DNA of 64,000 bases from Planctomycetales bacterium 71-10 (GTDB lineage Bacteria > Planctomycetota > Planctomycetia > Isosphaerales > Isosphaeraceae), in assembly GCA_001898385.1 (NCBI GenBank), contig MKTT01000090.1:1703-65702 (forward strand), written 5' to 3'. The position numbers and the translations under genes were made by a program. Below the pieces are notes generated by a model. That model saw only the letters and a program-made list of their open reading frames with translations, ran no database searches and was not told the origin of the DNA. Positions within the stretch are counted from its first letter, which is position 1. Each line of letters starts with the position of its first letter. Of this stretch, positions 17,234-26,312 are shown in pieces.

Positions 17234-18078
17234 GACCCGCCCCCCGCCTCGGGGCCTTCGGGGCTGAGGATCCGCTCGACCATCCCCTGCACGGCGCGGA
17301 TCGCGGCGACGGTGGGCTCGTCGAACGCGCCGGGGTAGGCTTCCGTCAGCAGGACCTGGGGCTCCAGCGCCAGCCGGTAGAGGGCGTAAGCCAGGCGACG
17401 GTCCAGGCCGGCGGCCCCGCGATTCTCCTCGTCGAGCGCCCGCAGGGCGTCCAGCAGCTCGACGGCCACGGCCGCGGGGACGGGCTCGCCGCGGCGCAGG
17501 CGGGGGAGGAAGCCCGACGGGTCGCCGTCGTCCGGGCCGACGTGTTTCCAGGCGATGTCCAAGGCGCGGGGCTCCGGGGGGGATGCGTCGGCGACGACGG
17601 GCTCGCGCCGGGGGCCGGTCTCCAGGCGGATCGTCAGGGGCGACGCCGGGTCGGCGACCGCGGGGGCGGACCCGTCCCAGTCGTCCATCGCGGGGAGCTG
17701 AACCAGCGGCACCACCACGTCGCCGGCTTCGTCGCCGGGGCCGTGCTCGGCGTGCCGGTCGTGCCACTCGGCGAGGTAGCCCGGGTCGCCGGCGATCGCC
17801 GCCAGCCCCTTCAGCGGGCCCCGCTTCGCTTCCACCTCCGCCATCTGCCGTCGCGTCCGCTCCTCCTCCAGCGATCGCGCCAGCAGCAGCGCGCAGAACT
17901 CCTGCATGGTGGGCACTTCGTACCGGTCGGCCAGCTCCTGCGCCAGGTCCAGGAGGCTGCCGGGGAGGTAGAGCGTCAGGCGGTGGACCTCGTCTTCATA
18001 GCCCGGGAGCTTGTGATCGCCCGAGCGGAAGACGGGGGGCAGCCGCCGCCACCGCGAGTATCTGTTCCTGTCGCCCAC
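17230..18078 (-). CDS. Ribbon-helix-helix-like protein of unknown function, first gene of the glcE operon
   Basis: 282 aa. Residues about 30-75 (VHRLTLYLPGSLLDLAQE followed by a second helix ending in ARSLEEER) resemble a ribbon-helix-helix strand and helices, so DNA binding is possible. The rest is acidic and Pro-rich, with a helical C-terminal region (about 195-275). I do not recognise a named family. It is the first gene of a tight set (this gene, glcE, glcF, gpsA, DUF1802), overlapping glcE by 4 bases, so it could be an operon regulator or an accessory protein. The function is inferred only from context and a weak fold resemblance. Confidence 0.7.
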   Translation of the reverse strand: MGDRNRYSRWRRLPPVFRSGDHKLPGYEDEVHRLTLYLPGSLLDLAQELADRYEVPTMQEFCALLLARSLEEERTRRQMAEVEAKRGPLKGLAAIAGDPGYLAEWHDRHAEHGPGDEAGDVVVPLVQLPAMDDWDGSAPAVADPASPLTIRLETGPRREPVVADASPPEPRALDIAWKHVGPDDGDPSGFLPRLRRGEPVPAAVAVELLDALRALDEENRGAAGLDRRLAYALYRLALEPQVLLTEAYPGAFDEPTVAAIRAVQGMVERILSPEGPEAGGGS

Positions 18079-18204
18079 GACCGAGCCTCCCCAGCGCGGC
18101 CGTTACGGCGACCGAGCCGCGGGGCCACTGCCCAGAGTCTACCATCTTACGCGGGGCAATGGGACGTGCGAAGGCTGGGGAGGTCGCAAGCCGGATCGGC
18201 CCGC

Positions 18205-18888
18205 TCAGATCGCGACGGGGAAGCCCTGGAGCTTCGGCTTCGGCGTCTCCGCGTCCGAGCCGATCAGCTCGATCGACTCGCCGTGCAGCCGGTAGGTCTC
18301 CTCGACGTAATCGCCCATCAAGGTCAGGAACCCCGTCGTGCTGAGCTCCGGCTGCATGCGGATGGTGACCTTCCACGCGCCGGGCTTGATCGGCTCGACG
18401 CCGACGACCTCGGCCCGCCAGCCCGAGTTCCAGGCGACCGGATGATCGTCGTAATGGGGGAACCAGTCGAAGTGCTCCGTGCGGGCGACGGGGGCCGGGT
18501 CGGCCTTGGAGAACAGCCGCGTGAACCTTTCCTGGGCCATTTCCGACTCGTAGGGGAGGTCCTTGGCCGGGAAGACCTTGACGCCCGAAGGTGCCAGCCG
18601 TTCGGCCAACGGCCTGGGGCCGGGGGAAAACGTTCCGCCCCCTCCGATGCCGCCTATGCCCGCGCTCAATCCTATCGGCGGGGGGTCGGGCGGGAGGCAC
18701 CTGGGCAGCATCGCCAGCCCGCGCCGGGCCGTCGACGCTCGCAACTCGATGCCGGTCTCGCCGGGGGCCCCGCCGTGGATGTGGATGCGGATCGGCGGCA
18801 GCGGGTCGAATCGGGGCGCCTCCTCGGCTCGGGAGGCCGACGGGGCGAGGGTCGTCAAGCACGCGGCCCACCCTATCCAGACGCGCAT
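18205..18888 (-). CDS. Small exported protein of unknown function
   Basis: 227 aa from the ATG at 18888, which has GGAGGCGATCCCG just before it and opens with a signal peptide (MRVWIGWAACLTTLAPSASRA). The frame continues upstream to 18939 without better start signals. The mature protein has Gly/Pro-rich stretches and beta-like segments such as 'WKVTIRMQPELSTTGFLTLMGDYV'. I recognise no family. It lies between glcD and the glcE operon on the same strand, 103 bases after the glcD stop. Confidence 0.65.
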   Translation of the reverse strand: MRVWIGWAACLTTLAPSASRAEEAPRFDPLPPIRIHIHGGAPGETGIELRASTARRGLAMLPRCLPPDPPPIGLSAGIGGIGGGGTFSPGPRPLAERLAPSGVKVFPAKDLPYESEMAQERFTRLFSKADPAPVARTEHFDWFPHYDDHPVAWNSGWRAEVVGVEPIKPGAWKVTIRMQPELSTTGFLTLMGDYVEETYRLHGESIELIGSDAETPKPKLQGFPVAI

Positions 18889-18991
18889 CGGGATCGCCTC
18901 CCCAGGACCAAGGAATACCCAGGCGCGACAGGCTCCCATGGATCGGCGATTCCATCAAGGTCAGGGGCGACCGCGAGCACTCGTCCGCGGC

Positions 18992-20449
18992 TCACGCCGG
19001 GGCGCGGCGGCCCGGGGAGGTGCGCTCGATGCAGTGGCCGCCGACGGGGATCTTCTTGGCGGGGCTGCAACGGTTGTCGGGGTTCAGGGCGTCGTGGACG
19101 GCGGTCATCGCGGCGAGGTCGTCGGGCGTGAACAGCTTGGGCATCATGGCCAGCTTCTCCACGCCGATGCCGTGCTCGCCGGTGACGCTGCCCCCCAGGC
19201 GGATGCACTCGTCGAGGATCTCGTGGCTGGCCTGCAACGCCCGCTTCACCTGGTCGGGGTCCTGCTCGTCGAACAGGATGATGGGGTGGAGGTTGCCGTC
19301 GCCCGCGTGGAAGACGTTGGCGATGCGGATGTTGGTCCGCTCCGAGACGCCTTCCATGAACCGGAGGATGTGGGGCAGGGCGGTGCGCGGGACGACGCCG
19401 TCCTGGGTGCAGAACGTCGGGCTGACGCGGCCGATGGCGCCGAAGGCCATCTTGCGGGCCTTCCAGATGGCCTTGTACTCGGGCTCCTCGCGCGTCCGCC
19501 AGCCGATGGCCTTGTCGATCGTCCCGCCGTGGGCCTGGACGATCTCGGAGATGGCCTGGGCCTCGTGGTCGAGCGCCGCGTCGACGCCGTCGACCTCGAT
19601 GATGAGGACGGCCCCGGCCTCGACGGGGAAACCGAAATGGAACGCGGCCTCGACGGCCCGGATCATGAGGTTGTCGATCATCTCCAGCGCCGCGGGGACG
19701 ATCCCGGCGGCCACGATGCCGGAGACGGCCTCGACCGAATCCTCGACCGTCGGGAAGACCGCCAGCAGCGTCCGCCCGGCCTCGGGATCGCGGCAGAGGC
19801 CGACGATCACCTTCGTGACGATGCCGAACGTCCCCTCGCTGCCGACGAGCAGCCCGGTCAGGTCGAACCCCGGCTGATCCTCGACGACGCCGCCGATCTG
19901 GACGACCTCGCCCTCGGGCGTGACCAGCTCCACGCCGCGGACGTGGTTGATCGTCACGCCGTACTTGAGCGTGTGCGGCCCGCCGGCGTTGGTCGCGACG
20001 TTCCCGCCGATGGTGCAGGCGGTCTGGCTCGACGGGTCGGGGGCGAAGTGGACGCCGGTGCCGGCCAGCGCCCGCGTGAGCCAGACGTTGACCACGCCGG
20101 CCTCGACGATCGCGTAGCGGTCGCGTGCGTTGATCTCGACGATCCGCTTCATGCGGGTCAGGCTGATCATCACCCCGCCGCCGATGGGCAGCGTCCCGCC
20201 CGCCAGGCTGGTCCCCGCCCCCCGCGGCACGAACGGGACGTCGTGCTGGTTGCAGAGCTTCACGACCTCCACGACCTGCTCCGTGGAAGTCGGGAAGACC
20301 ACCACGTCCGGCACGGCCTTCTCGATGACGTAGCCGTCGCACTCGTAGACGACCAGCTCGTCGCGGCGGTGGAGGACGCCGTCCTCGCCCAGGAGGGCGG
20401 CGAGTTCGCGGACGAGGGGGATAGTGGTCGGGGCTGCCGTCGCCGTCAT
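18992..20449 (-). CDS. glcD: Glycolate oxidase FAD-linked subunit
   Basis: 485 aa. The FAD-binding type-4 domain shows 'PRGAGTSLAGG', 'SLTRMKRIVEIN', 'GGNVATNAGGPHTLKYGVT' and 'LLVGSEGTFGIVT'. The C-terminal oxidase domain includes 'IANVFHAGDGNLHPIILFD' and ends in 'GSVTGEHGIGVEK', both characteristic of GlcD/D-lactate dehydrogenase-type enzymes. With GlcE and GlcF it would oxidise glycolate to glyoxylate. It is split from glcE/glcF by two other genes but lies on the same strand. D-lactate as a substrate cannot be excluded. Confidence 0.93.
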   Translation of the reverse strand: MTATAAPTTIPLVRELAALLGEDGVLHRRDELVVYECDGYVIEKAVPDVVVFPTSTEQVVEVVKLCNQHDVPFVPRGAGTSLAGGTLPIGGGVMISLTRMKRIVEINARDRYAIVEAGVVNVWLTRALAGTGVHFAPDPSSQTACTIGGNVATNAGGPHTLKYGVTINHVRGVELVTPEGEVVQIGGVVEDQPGFDLTGLLVGSEGTFGIVTKVIVGLCRDPEAGRTLLAVFPTVEDSVEAVSGIVAAGIVPAALEMIDNLMIRAVEAAFHFGFPVEAGAVLIIEVDGVDAALDHEAQAISEIVQAHGGTIDKAIGWRTREEPEYKAIWKARKMAFGAIGRVSPTFCTQDGVVPRTALPHILRFMEGVSERTNIRIANVFHAGDGNLHPIILFDEQDPDQVKRALQASHEILDECIRLGGSVTGEHGIGVEKLAMMPKLFTPDDLAAMTAVHDALNPDNRCSPAKKIPVGGHCIERTSPGRRAPA

Positions 20450-20693
20450 TGCTGGTCATCCTCTCGGGCCGGACGCCCCCGCTCGCGCGGGGCCGCGGTG
20501 GGCGTGCTCATCGTGGATTCTACCCGACGTCCGCGTCGGCTCGCAGGCCATTCGTCGACGCCGCCCGACGACCCGGCCGCCCTCCGAGAAATCCTGTCGA
20601 TCGGCCTCCGGCGCTGGTATCCTAATCGGCCATACGGGCGGGCGTGCCACGACGCCGGCCCCCAATCGCGGGTCGACGTACCGAGGGCGGATC

Positions 20694-21035
20694 ATGGCGG
20701 GATCGTCGGAGATGGCGGCGCTGATGGCGGTGATCGCCGAGCGCAAGGCGCAGGCGTCGGGCAAGCCGTCGTACGTCAAGAAGCTGATGGACGGAGGCGT
20801 CGCGGCGATCGGGGCCAAGATCGTCGAGGAGGCGGCGGAGGTCGTCGAGGCCGGCGACGAGCCGGGCGACGCGGGCCGCGAGCACCTCGTCAAGGAGGTC
20901 GCCGACCTGGTCTTCCACGCGGCCGTGATGCTCGGCTACCGCGACCTGACGTGGGACGCCGTGGAGGCCGAGCTGGCCCGCCGCGCGGGCGTCAGCGGCC
21001 TGGTCGAGAAGGCCTCGCGCCCGCCCAAGCCTTGA
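20694..21035 (+). CDS. hisE: Phosphoribosyl-ATP diphosphatase
   Basis: 113 aa from the ATG at 20694, with GAGGGCGG just upstream. 'KLMDGGVAAIGAKIVEEAAEVV' contains the conserved KIVEEAAEV of the HisE/MazG-type fold, and 'LVKEVADLVFHAAVML' carries the EVADLxFH metal-binding motif. HisE removes pyrophosphate from phosphoribosyl-ATP, the second step of histidine synthesis. Other his genes in the window (hisH, hisA) are unlinked, so the pathway is scattered here. The downstream PVC cytochrome-like gene begins 53 bases later and is probably not functionally related. Confidence 0.92.
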   Translation: MAGSSEMAALMAVIAERKAQASGKPSYVKKLMDGGVAAIGAKIVEEAAEVVEAGDEPGDAGREHLVKEVADLVFHAAVMLGYRDLTWDAVEAELARRAGVSGLVEKASRPPKP

Positions 21036-21088
21036 CGCCCCGAGCCCGCCCGATCCACCGACCCGAGGTCCCCGAGCTGGAGAATCGC

Positions 21089-24000
21089 ATGGTGCTGGAA
21101 GACGTTCGTCGCCGCGGGGCGGTGCTGGCCGCGTGCGCGGCCTGGGCGCTGGCCTCGGCCGCGGCCCACGCGCAGGAGGCCGCCGCGCCGCACTGGATCT
21201 GGCGGCCCGGCGTGGAGGGGCGCAACGCCCCGGCCGAGACGTGCTATTTCCGCAAGACGGTGCTGGTGAAGGAGCCGTCGCGGCTGGCGCTGTTCGCCGC
21301 GGCCGACAACGCCTTCGAACTGTTCCTGGACGGCAAGAAGATCGCCGCCGGCGAGGACTGGCAGAACCCGGCGAAGGTCGAGATGAAGGTCGAGACCGGC
21401 CGCCACGTCCTGGCGGCCCGGGCGTCCAACGAGGCCCCCGGCCTGGCCGGCTTCCTGGTCTCCGGCGGGGTCCTGCCGTTGGGCCAGGGCGCGCCCGTCC
21501 ACACGAACCAGTCGTGGAAGGTGGCGACCGCGGTCCCCGCCGGCGACGCCTGGAAGGGGCTCGACTTCGACGACTCCGCCTGGCCCGCCCCGGCCGACTT
21601 CGGCGAGTTCGGCGTCGAGCCCTGGGGCAAGCTGGCGCAGGGCCTCGGCGACGCCGCCGACCGCTTCAAGCCCGCCGAGGGCTTCGCCGTCGAGACCGCC
21701 GCGCCCCACGCGGTCAGCGGCTCTGTCGTCGCCTTCACCTTCGACCCCGACGGCGCCCCCTGCGTCTCGGTCGAGCGCGGGCCGATCGCCCGCCTGGTCG
21801 ACGCCGACAGGGACGGCCAGTACGAGTCCGCCGCCGTGATCGCGTCGGCCGTGACCAACTGCCAGGGTCTCCACTTCTACAAGGACGTGCTGTTCGCCGT
21901 CGGCAAGGGCCCGGAGGGCGACGGCGTCCACCGCCTGACCGACGAGGACAAGGACGGAGTCTTCGAGAAGGCCGAGCTGATCCGCGGCGTCGACGGCGGC
22001 ATGGGCGAGCACGGCCCGCACGCGATCATGGTCGGCCCCGACGGCCGGCTGTACTACAACAGCGGCAACCACTCGCACCTGAAGGCCCCGATCGACCCCG
22101 CCAGCCCGCTGAACGTCATGTACGAGGGCGAGCTGCTCCCCCACATGAACGACTCGCGCGGGCACGCCGCCGGCATCATGGCCCCGGGCGGCGAGATCTA
22201 CCGCAGCGACGACATGGGGAAGACCTGGAAGCGGATCGTCGGCGGCTACCGCAACCAGTACGACTTCGCGTTCAACAGCAAGGCCGAGCTGTTCACGTTC
22301 GACAGCGACATGGAGTGGGACATCGGCGTCCCCTGGTATCGCCCCGTCCGCGTCAACCACAGCCCCATCGGCGGCGAACTCGGCTGGCGCAACGGCTCGG
22401 CCGACTGGCCGGAATACTACTTCGACAGCCTCCCCGCCACCGTGGATTTGGGCCGCGGCAGCCCGACCGGCGTGACGTTCTACCAGGGCTCGCAGTTCCC
22501 CGAGGAGTACCGCGACCGGTTCTTCATCTGCGACTGGTCGCAGGGCCGCATCCTGGCCGTCGACCTGAAGCCCGAGGGCTCGTCGTTCCGCGGCCGGGCG
22601 AAGGAGATGGTCACCGGCCAGCCGCTCAACTGCACCGACATCGAGGCCGGCCCCGACGGCTGCGTCTACTTCTCGACCGGCGGGCGCGGCACGCAGGGGG
22701 GGCTGTTCCGCCTGAAGTCCACCGCGACCGCGTCGCCGAAGCCCGCGCCGGCCGACTGGCTCGCCGCGGCGCTCGACGTCGAGTCCCCGCTGTCCAGCTT
22801 CGCCCGCAAGCAGGTCGAGGCGATCAAGGCCGCCAACGCCGACGCCTGGGCCGGTAAGCTCGAAGAGGCCGCGCGCGACGCCTCCGGCCGTACGACCCCC
22901 GCGCGGCGGGTGCGGGCGCTCGACGTCCTCTCCGTCCACGGCCCCGCGCCGTCGGAGGCCCTGCTCATCGCCCTGGCGACCGACCCCGAGGCCGACGTCC
23001 GCGCCCGGGCGGTCTCGCTGCTGGGCTACCACCCGACCGACGCCTCCCGCGCCGTGCTGACGGCCGCGCTGGCCGACAAGGACGCTTTCGTCCGCCGCCA
23101 CGCCTGCGAGTCGCTGATGCAGCAGCCGGCCGAGGCGATCCCCGTCCCCGCCCTGCTGCCGCTGCTGGGCGAGCCCGACCGATTCTTGCGCTCGGCCGCC
23201 CGCACGGCGATCGAGCACGCCGGCCCCGGCCGGTTCCGCGACGCCCTGCTCGCCGTCGACGGCCCCCGCGCGAAGCTGGATGCGATGCTCGCCCTGGCCC
23301 GCGCGACCACGCTCGACCAGGCGGCCCAGGACGACCTCTTCGACCGCGAATTGGTCCTCCTGCGCGAGACGCTCGACCCGGCGTTGCAGCTCGACCTGCT
23401 GCGGCTGATCCAGGTGACGTACCTGCTCGGCCCCCGCAAGGCCGAGGCGCCCGTCTCGGCCGACTTCAAGGCCCGGCTGCTGGCGATGCACTCCGCCAAG
23501 GTCGACTCGCCGCTCAACCGCGAGGTCTCCAAGCTCCTCGCGTACCTCGACGAGCCGGCGGCCGTCGCCGCGCTGCTGGACCACCAGGACGCCGTGGCCG
23601 ACACGGTCTCGCAGATCCACGACGCCTACTGCCTGCGGGCGATCAGGTCCGGCTGGACGCCCGAGACGAAGTCGCGGTTCTGGGCCTGGTTCGACCGCGC
23701 CTGCACCTGGGACGGCGGCTACAGCTACCTCGGATTCCTCGACATGATGGCCCGCGAGTGGCTGGCCGTCCTGACCCCCGAGGAGCGCGAAAGCCTGCTG
23801 GCGCAGGGCGAGAAGCACCCGTTCCCGACCCGCGTCCTGGCCCGCGAGCTGGACGCCCAGGCGGACCCGAAGGCCGTCGCCGCGCTGGCGGGGCTGTACG
23901 GCCGGCTGGTGGCCGAGAAGGTCGCCGGCCCGCACGCCGACGACCTGAAGTCGACGATCCTGGAGAAGCTGGGCCGCAGCCCCGGCGAGGAGGCCCGCGC

Positions 24001-24898
24001 GGCGCTCCGCTCGCTGCTGGAGGCCGACCCCGCCAGCCGCGACCGCCTCATCCGCGCCCTGGCCGAGCGGCCCTCGAAGGACGACCTGCCCATCCTCGCC
24101 TCGGCCCTCGACTCGAAGGACGAGAACACGCTGAGGCTGGTCCTGCACGCCGTCGGCCGGATCCGCGAGGTCCCCGAGGGGGCCGAGGCGCCCGCCGCGC
24201 TGATCCGGCTGGCCCGCCGCTCGCCGCCGACGCTCCAGATGGCCGTCCGCCAGATCGCCCGCCGCTGGGTGGGCCGGCCCGCGAAGGAGGACACGGCCTC
24301 CTTCGAGGACGAGGTCGCCTTCTGGGATCGGGCCTATCGGGAGAAGCACCCGAACGGCCCGGCCACGACCGAGGCCGTCGCCGCCGCGGCGAAGTCGCGC
24401 GACCTGGCCGACCTCGTCAAGAACGTCCTCCAGGCCGACGTGATGAAGGCGGCCTCCGCCGAGCGCGGGAAGGCCGTGATCGCCAAGATCCGCTGCCTGG
24501 ACTGCCACAAGTTCGGCGACAAGGGCCAGGGCCTCGGCCCCGACCTGTCGACGGTCAACAGCCGGTTCCAGCCGGCCGACATCCTCGACTCGATCGTCTC
24601 GCCGTCGAAGGTGATCTCCGACCAGTACAAGCCGATCACCGTGGCGACCGACGACGGCCGGGTCCTGGCCGGCATGCCGGTGGTCAACGACGGCCCGACG
24701 CTGGTCCTCCTGCTGTCCGACGGCTCCAAGGTCACGATCCCCAAGGACGAGATCGCGGAGGAGAAGGCGTCGACGACCTCGGTCATGCCCGAGGGCCTGC
24801 TCGACCCGCTCTCCTACCAGGAGATCGCCGACCTGATCGCCCTGTTCGAGTCCGTCCCGCGCGTGGCCTCGCCCGAGCAGGCGGCGGCCAAGCCGTAA
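21089..24898 (+). CDS. PVC-type large exported protein: membrane-bound dehydrogenase domain, HEAT-like repeats, CxxCH haem domain
   Basis: 1269 aa from the ATG at 21089 (GGAG upstream). A signal peptide (about 1-27, ending 'AHAQ') leads into a beta-sandwich segment (about 30-190), then a beta-propeller-like dehydrogenase part with 'ARLVDADRDGQYE', 'LTDEDKDGVFE', 'GPDGRLYYNSGNHSH' and 'FFICDWSQGRILAVDL'. A long HEAT-like helical region (about 590-1080) follows. The C-terminal domain has the haem motif C1136-LD-C1139-H1140, with 'GQGLGPDLS' nearby. This is the planctomycete pattern of 'putative membrane-bound dehydrogenase' joined to a cytochrome-c-like domain. It probably oxidises a sugar or related substrate in the periplasm; the substrate is unknown. 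It ends 16 bases from the convergent GT4 gene. Confidence 0.92.
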   Translation: MVLEDVRRRGAVLAACAAWALASAAAHAQEAAAPHWIWRPGVEGRNAPAETCYFRKTVLVKEPSRLALFAAADNAFELFLDGKKIAAGEDWQNPAKVEMKVETGRHVLAARASNEAPGLAGFLVSGGVLPLGQGAPVHTNQSWKVATAVPAGDAWKGLDFDDSAWPAPADFGEFGVEPWGKLAQGLGDAADRFKPAEGFAVETAAPHAVSGSVVAFTFDPDGAPCVSVERGPIARLVDADRDGQYESAAVIASAVTNCQGLHFYKDVLFAVGKGPEGDGVHRLTDEDKDGVFEKAELIRGVDGGMGEHGPHAIMVGPDGRLYYNSGNHSHLKAPIDPASPLNVMYEGELLPHMNDSRGHAAGIMAPGGEIYRSDDMGKTWKRIVGGYRNQYDFAFNSKAELFTFDSDMEWDIGVPWYRPVRVNHSPIGGELGWRNGSADWPEYYFDSLPATVDLGRGSPTGVTFYQGSQFPEEYRDRFFICDWSQGRILAVDLKPEGSSFRGRAKEMVTGQPLNCTDIEAGPDGCVYFSTGGRGTQGGLFRLKSTATASPKPAPADWLAAALDVESPLSSFARKQVEAIKAANADAWAGKLEEAARDASGRTTPARRVRALDVLSVHGPAPSEALLIALATDPEADVRARAVSLLGYHPTDASRAVLTAALADKDAFVRRHACESLMQQPAEAIPVPALLPLLGEPDRFLRSAARTAIEHAGPGRFRDALLAVDGPRAKLDAMLALARATTLDQAAQDDLFDRELVLLRETLDPALQLDLLRLIQVTYLLGPRKAEAPVSADFKARLLAMHSAKVDSPLNREVSKLLAYLDEPAAVAALLDHQDAVADTVSQIHDAYCLRAIRSGWTPETKSRFWAWFDRACTWDGGYSYLGFLDMMAREWLAVLTPEERESLLAQGEKHPFPTRVLARELDAQADPKAVAALAGLYGRLVAEKVAGPHADDLKSTILEKLGRSPGEEARAALRSLLEADPASRDRLIRALAERPSKDDLPILASALDSKDENTLRLVLHAVGRIREVPEGAEAPAALIRLARRSPPTLQMAVRQIARRWVGRPAKEDTASFEDEVAFWDRAYREKHPNGPATTEAVAAAAKSRDLADLVKNVLQADVMKAASAERGKAVIAKIRCLDCHKFGDKGQGLGPDLSTVNSRFQPADILDSIVSPSKVISDQYKPITVATDDGRVLAGMPVVNDGPTLVLLLSDGSKVTIPKDEIAEEKASTTSVMPEGLLDPLSYQEIADLIALFESVPRVASPEQAAAKP

Positions 24899-24914
24899 AC
24901 CGGCCCCTGCAACC

Positions 24915-26180
24915 TCACCCGTCGCGCCGCCGCCTCGTCGGGGCGGCCGGCGCGGCGATGTGGGGGCGGGGGACGCCGGGGTGGCGCTCCTTCGCGGTCG
25001 CCACGTCGGCGAGCAGGCCCAGCAGCCGGCGGCGGTAGACGGGGAGGGCGTACGACTCGGCCCGCTCGCGGGCGTGCGCCGGGTCGTGGGGACGGCCTTC
25101 GGCCTCCCAGGCGTCGAGGGCCGCGGCGAGGGCGTCGGTGGTCGGCTCGGGGTAGAGCCGGCCGCACGCCGCGGGGACGGTCTCGGCCGCGCCGCCGCGA
25201 TCCAGCGCGATCACGGCCGAGCCGCAGCCCAGGGCCTCGACGGGGACGATGCCGAAGTCTTCCTCGCCCGGGAACAGCAGGGCGCGGCAGCGTCGGTAGT
25301 GGTCGCGGATCACGTCGTCCGGCTGCCAGCCGAGGAACGTGGTCTCGGGGCCGGCCTCGGCCTCCAGCCGCTCGCGGTCCGGCCCCGCGCCGATGACCAC
25401 CAGCTTGCGCCCCGTCCGGCGGCACGCGGCGATCGACTGGTCCACGCGCTTGTACGGCACCAGGGCGGAGACGACGAGGTAGAAGTCCTCGCGCGCCGAG
25501 GCCGGGTCGGGCCGGTAGTAGTCGGTGTCGACGGGGGGCTCGATGACGGTGCTGTCGCGGTGGTAGCACTCGGCGATGCGCCCTCGGATCGTCTCCGAGA
25601 TGGCGACGAAGTGGCTGACGCGCGCGGCGGTGGATCGGTCCCATTCCCGGAGCCGGTCCAGCAGCGTGCGCGCGGCGGCGCGGCGGATCGGCCGGTCGGA
25701 CCAGCTTTGGAGGTAGGCGTCGCGGCCCTGCCAGGCGTAGCGCATGGGGGTGAAGCAGTAGCAGACGTGCGGCACGCCGGCCGGCACGCGCACGGACTTC
25801 GCGACGCAGTGGCTCAGGCTGACGACGAGGTCGACGTTCTTGAGCCGCCACGTCGCCGCCGCCGCCGGCATGATCGGCAGGAACTGGCGGTAGTAGCGGA
25901 AGACCCCCGGCACCCTCTGCAACGGCGACGTCCGGATCGCCATCGCCTCGATCGCCGGGCTGGTCGACCCCTTGCGGTGGATCAGCGTGTACAGCCGCGC
26001 CGACGGGAAGGCCCGGCAGAGGACTTCCAGGCACTTCTCGCCCCCGCGCAGGCCGGTGAGCCAGTCGTGGACCAGGGCGATCCGCAGGCCGGCCAGGGCC
26101 GCGGGGACGGCGTCCGGGGGATTCGTCGCGAGGCCCAGGCCCCCCGCGTCGGCCGTCCGCTCTCGGATGCTGGCGTCCAT
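24915..26180 (-). CDS. Glycosyltransferase family 4
   Basis: 421 aa. The Rossmann start 'RIALVHDWLTGLRGGEKCLEVLC' (GxxGGEK) and the C-terminal 'LFPGEEDFGIVPVEALGCGSAVIALD' (E-x7-E acceptor region) are the GT4 signature for a retaining sugar-nucleotide glycosyltransferase. The middle 'YYRPDPASAREDFYLVVSALVPYKRVDQ' fits the same family. It probably adds a sugar during exopolysaccharide or glycolipid synthesis in the cytoplasm. Donor and acceptor are unknown. The nearest gene upstream on the same strand is dinB-like, 132 bases away. Confidence 0.9.
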   Translation of the reverse strand: MDASIRERTADAGGLGLATNPPDAVPAALAGLRIALVHDWLTGLRGGEKCLEVLCRAFPSARLYTLIHRKGSTSPAIEAMAIRTSPLQRVPGVFRYYRQFLPIMPAAAATWRLKNVDLVVSLSHCVAKSVRVPAGVPHVCYCFTPMRYAWQGRDAYLQSWSDRPIRRAAARTLLDRLREWDRSTAARVSHFVAISETIRGRIAECYHRDSTVIEPPVDTDYYRPDPASAREDFYLVVSALVPYKRVDQSIAACRRTGRKLVVIGAGPDRERLEAEAGPETTFLGWQPDDVIRDHYRRCRALLFPGEEDFGIVPVEALGCGSAVIALDRGGAAETVPAACGRLYPEPTTDALAAALDAWEAEGRPHDPAHARERAESYALPVYRRRLLGLLADVATAKERHPGVPRPHIAAPAAPTRRRRDG

Positions 26181-26312
26181 GCCGGCCCCCTTCGATGACG
26201 TGTTCGCGATGGTCGGACGCGGAACCTATCCGATCGGGGGGAATCGGGCAAGGCGACGAAGCCCCCGCCCCAGGCCGGGATTCGATCGGCCGGATCCGGG
26301 ACGGCCCGGGGG

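Noticed and set aside
17233..17767. N-terminal extension of glcE to 17767.
   Set aside because: The extra 178 residues are Arg/Pro/Gly-rich shadow of the RHH-like gene; the GTG at 17233 is coupled to the upstream stop and begins where family similarity begins.
20936..24508. A 1190-residue frame antisense to the PVC cytochrome-like gene.
   Set aside because: The plus-strand protein has clear domains and a signal peptide; the antisense frame has repetitive Val/Arg/Asp/Gly composition typical of a shadow.
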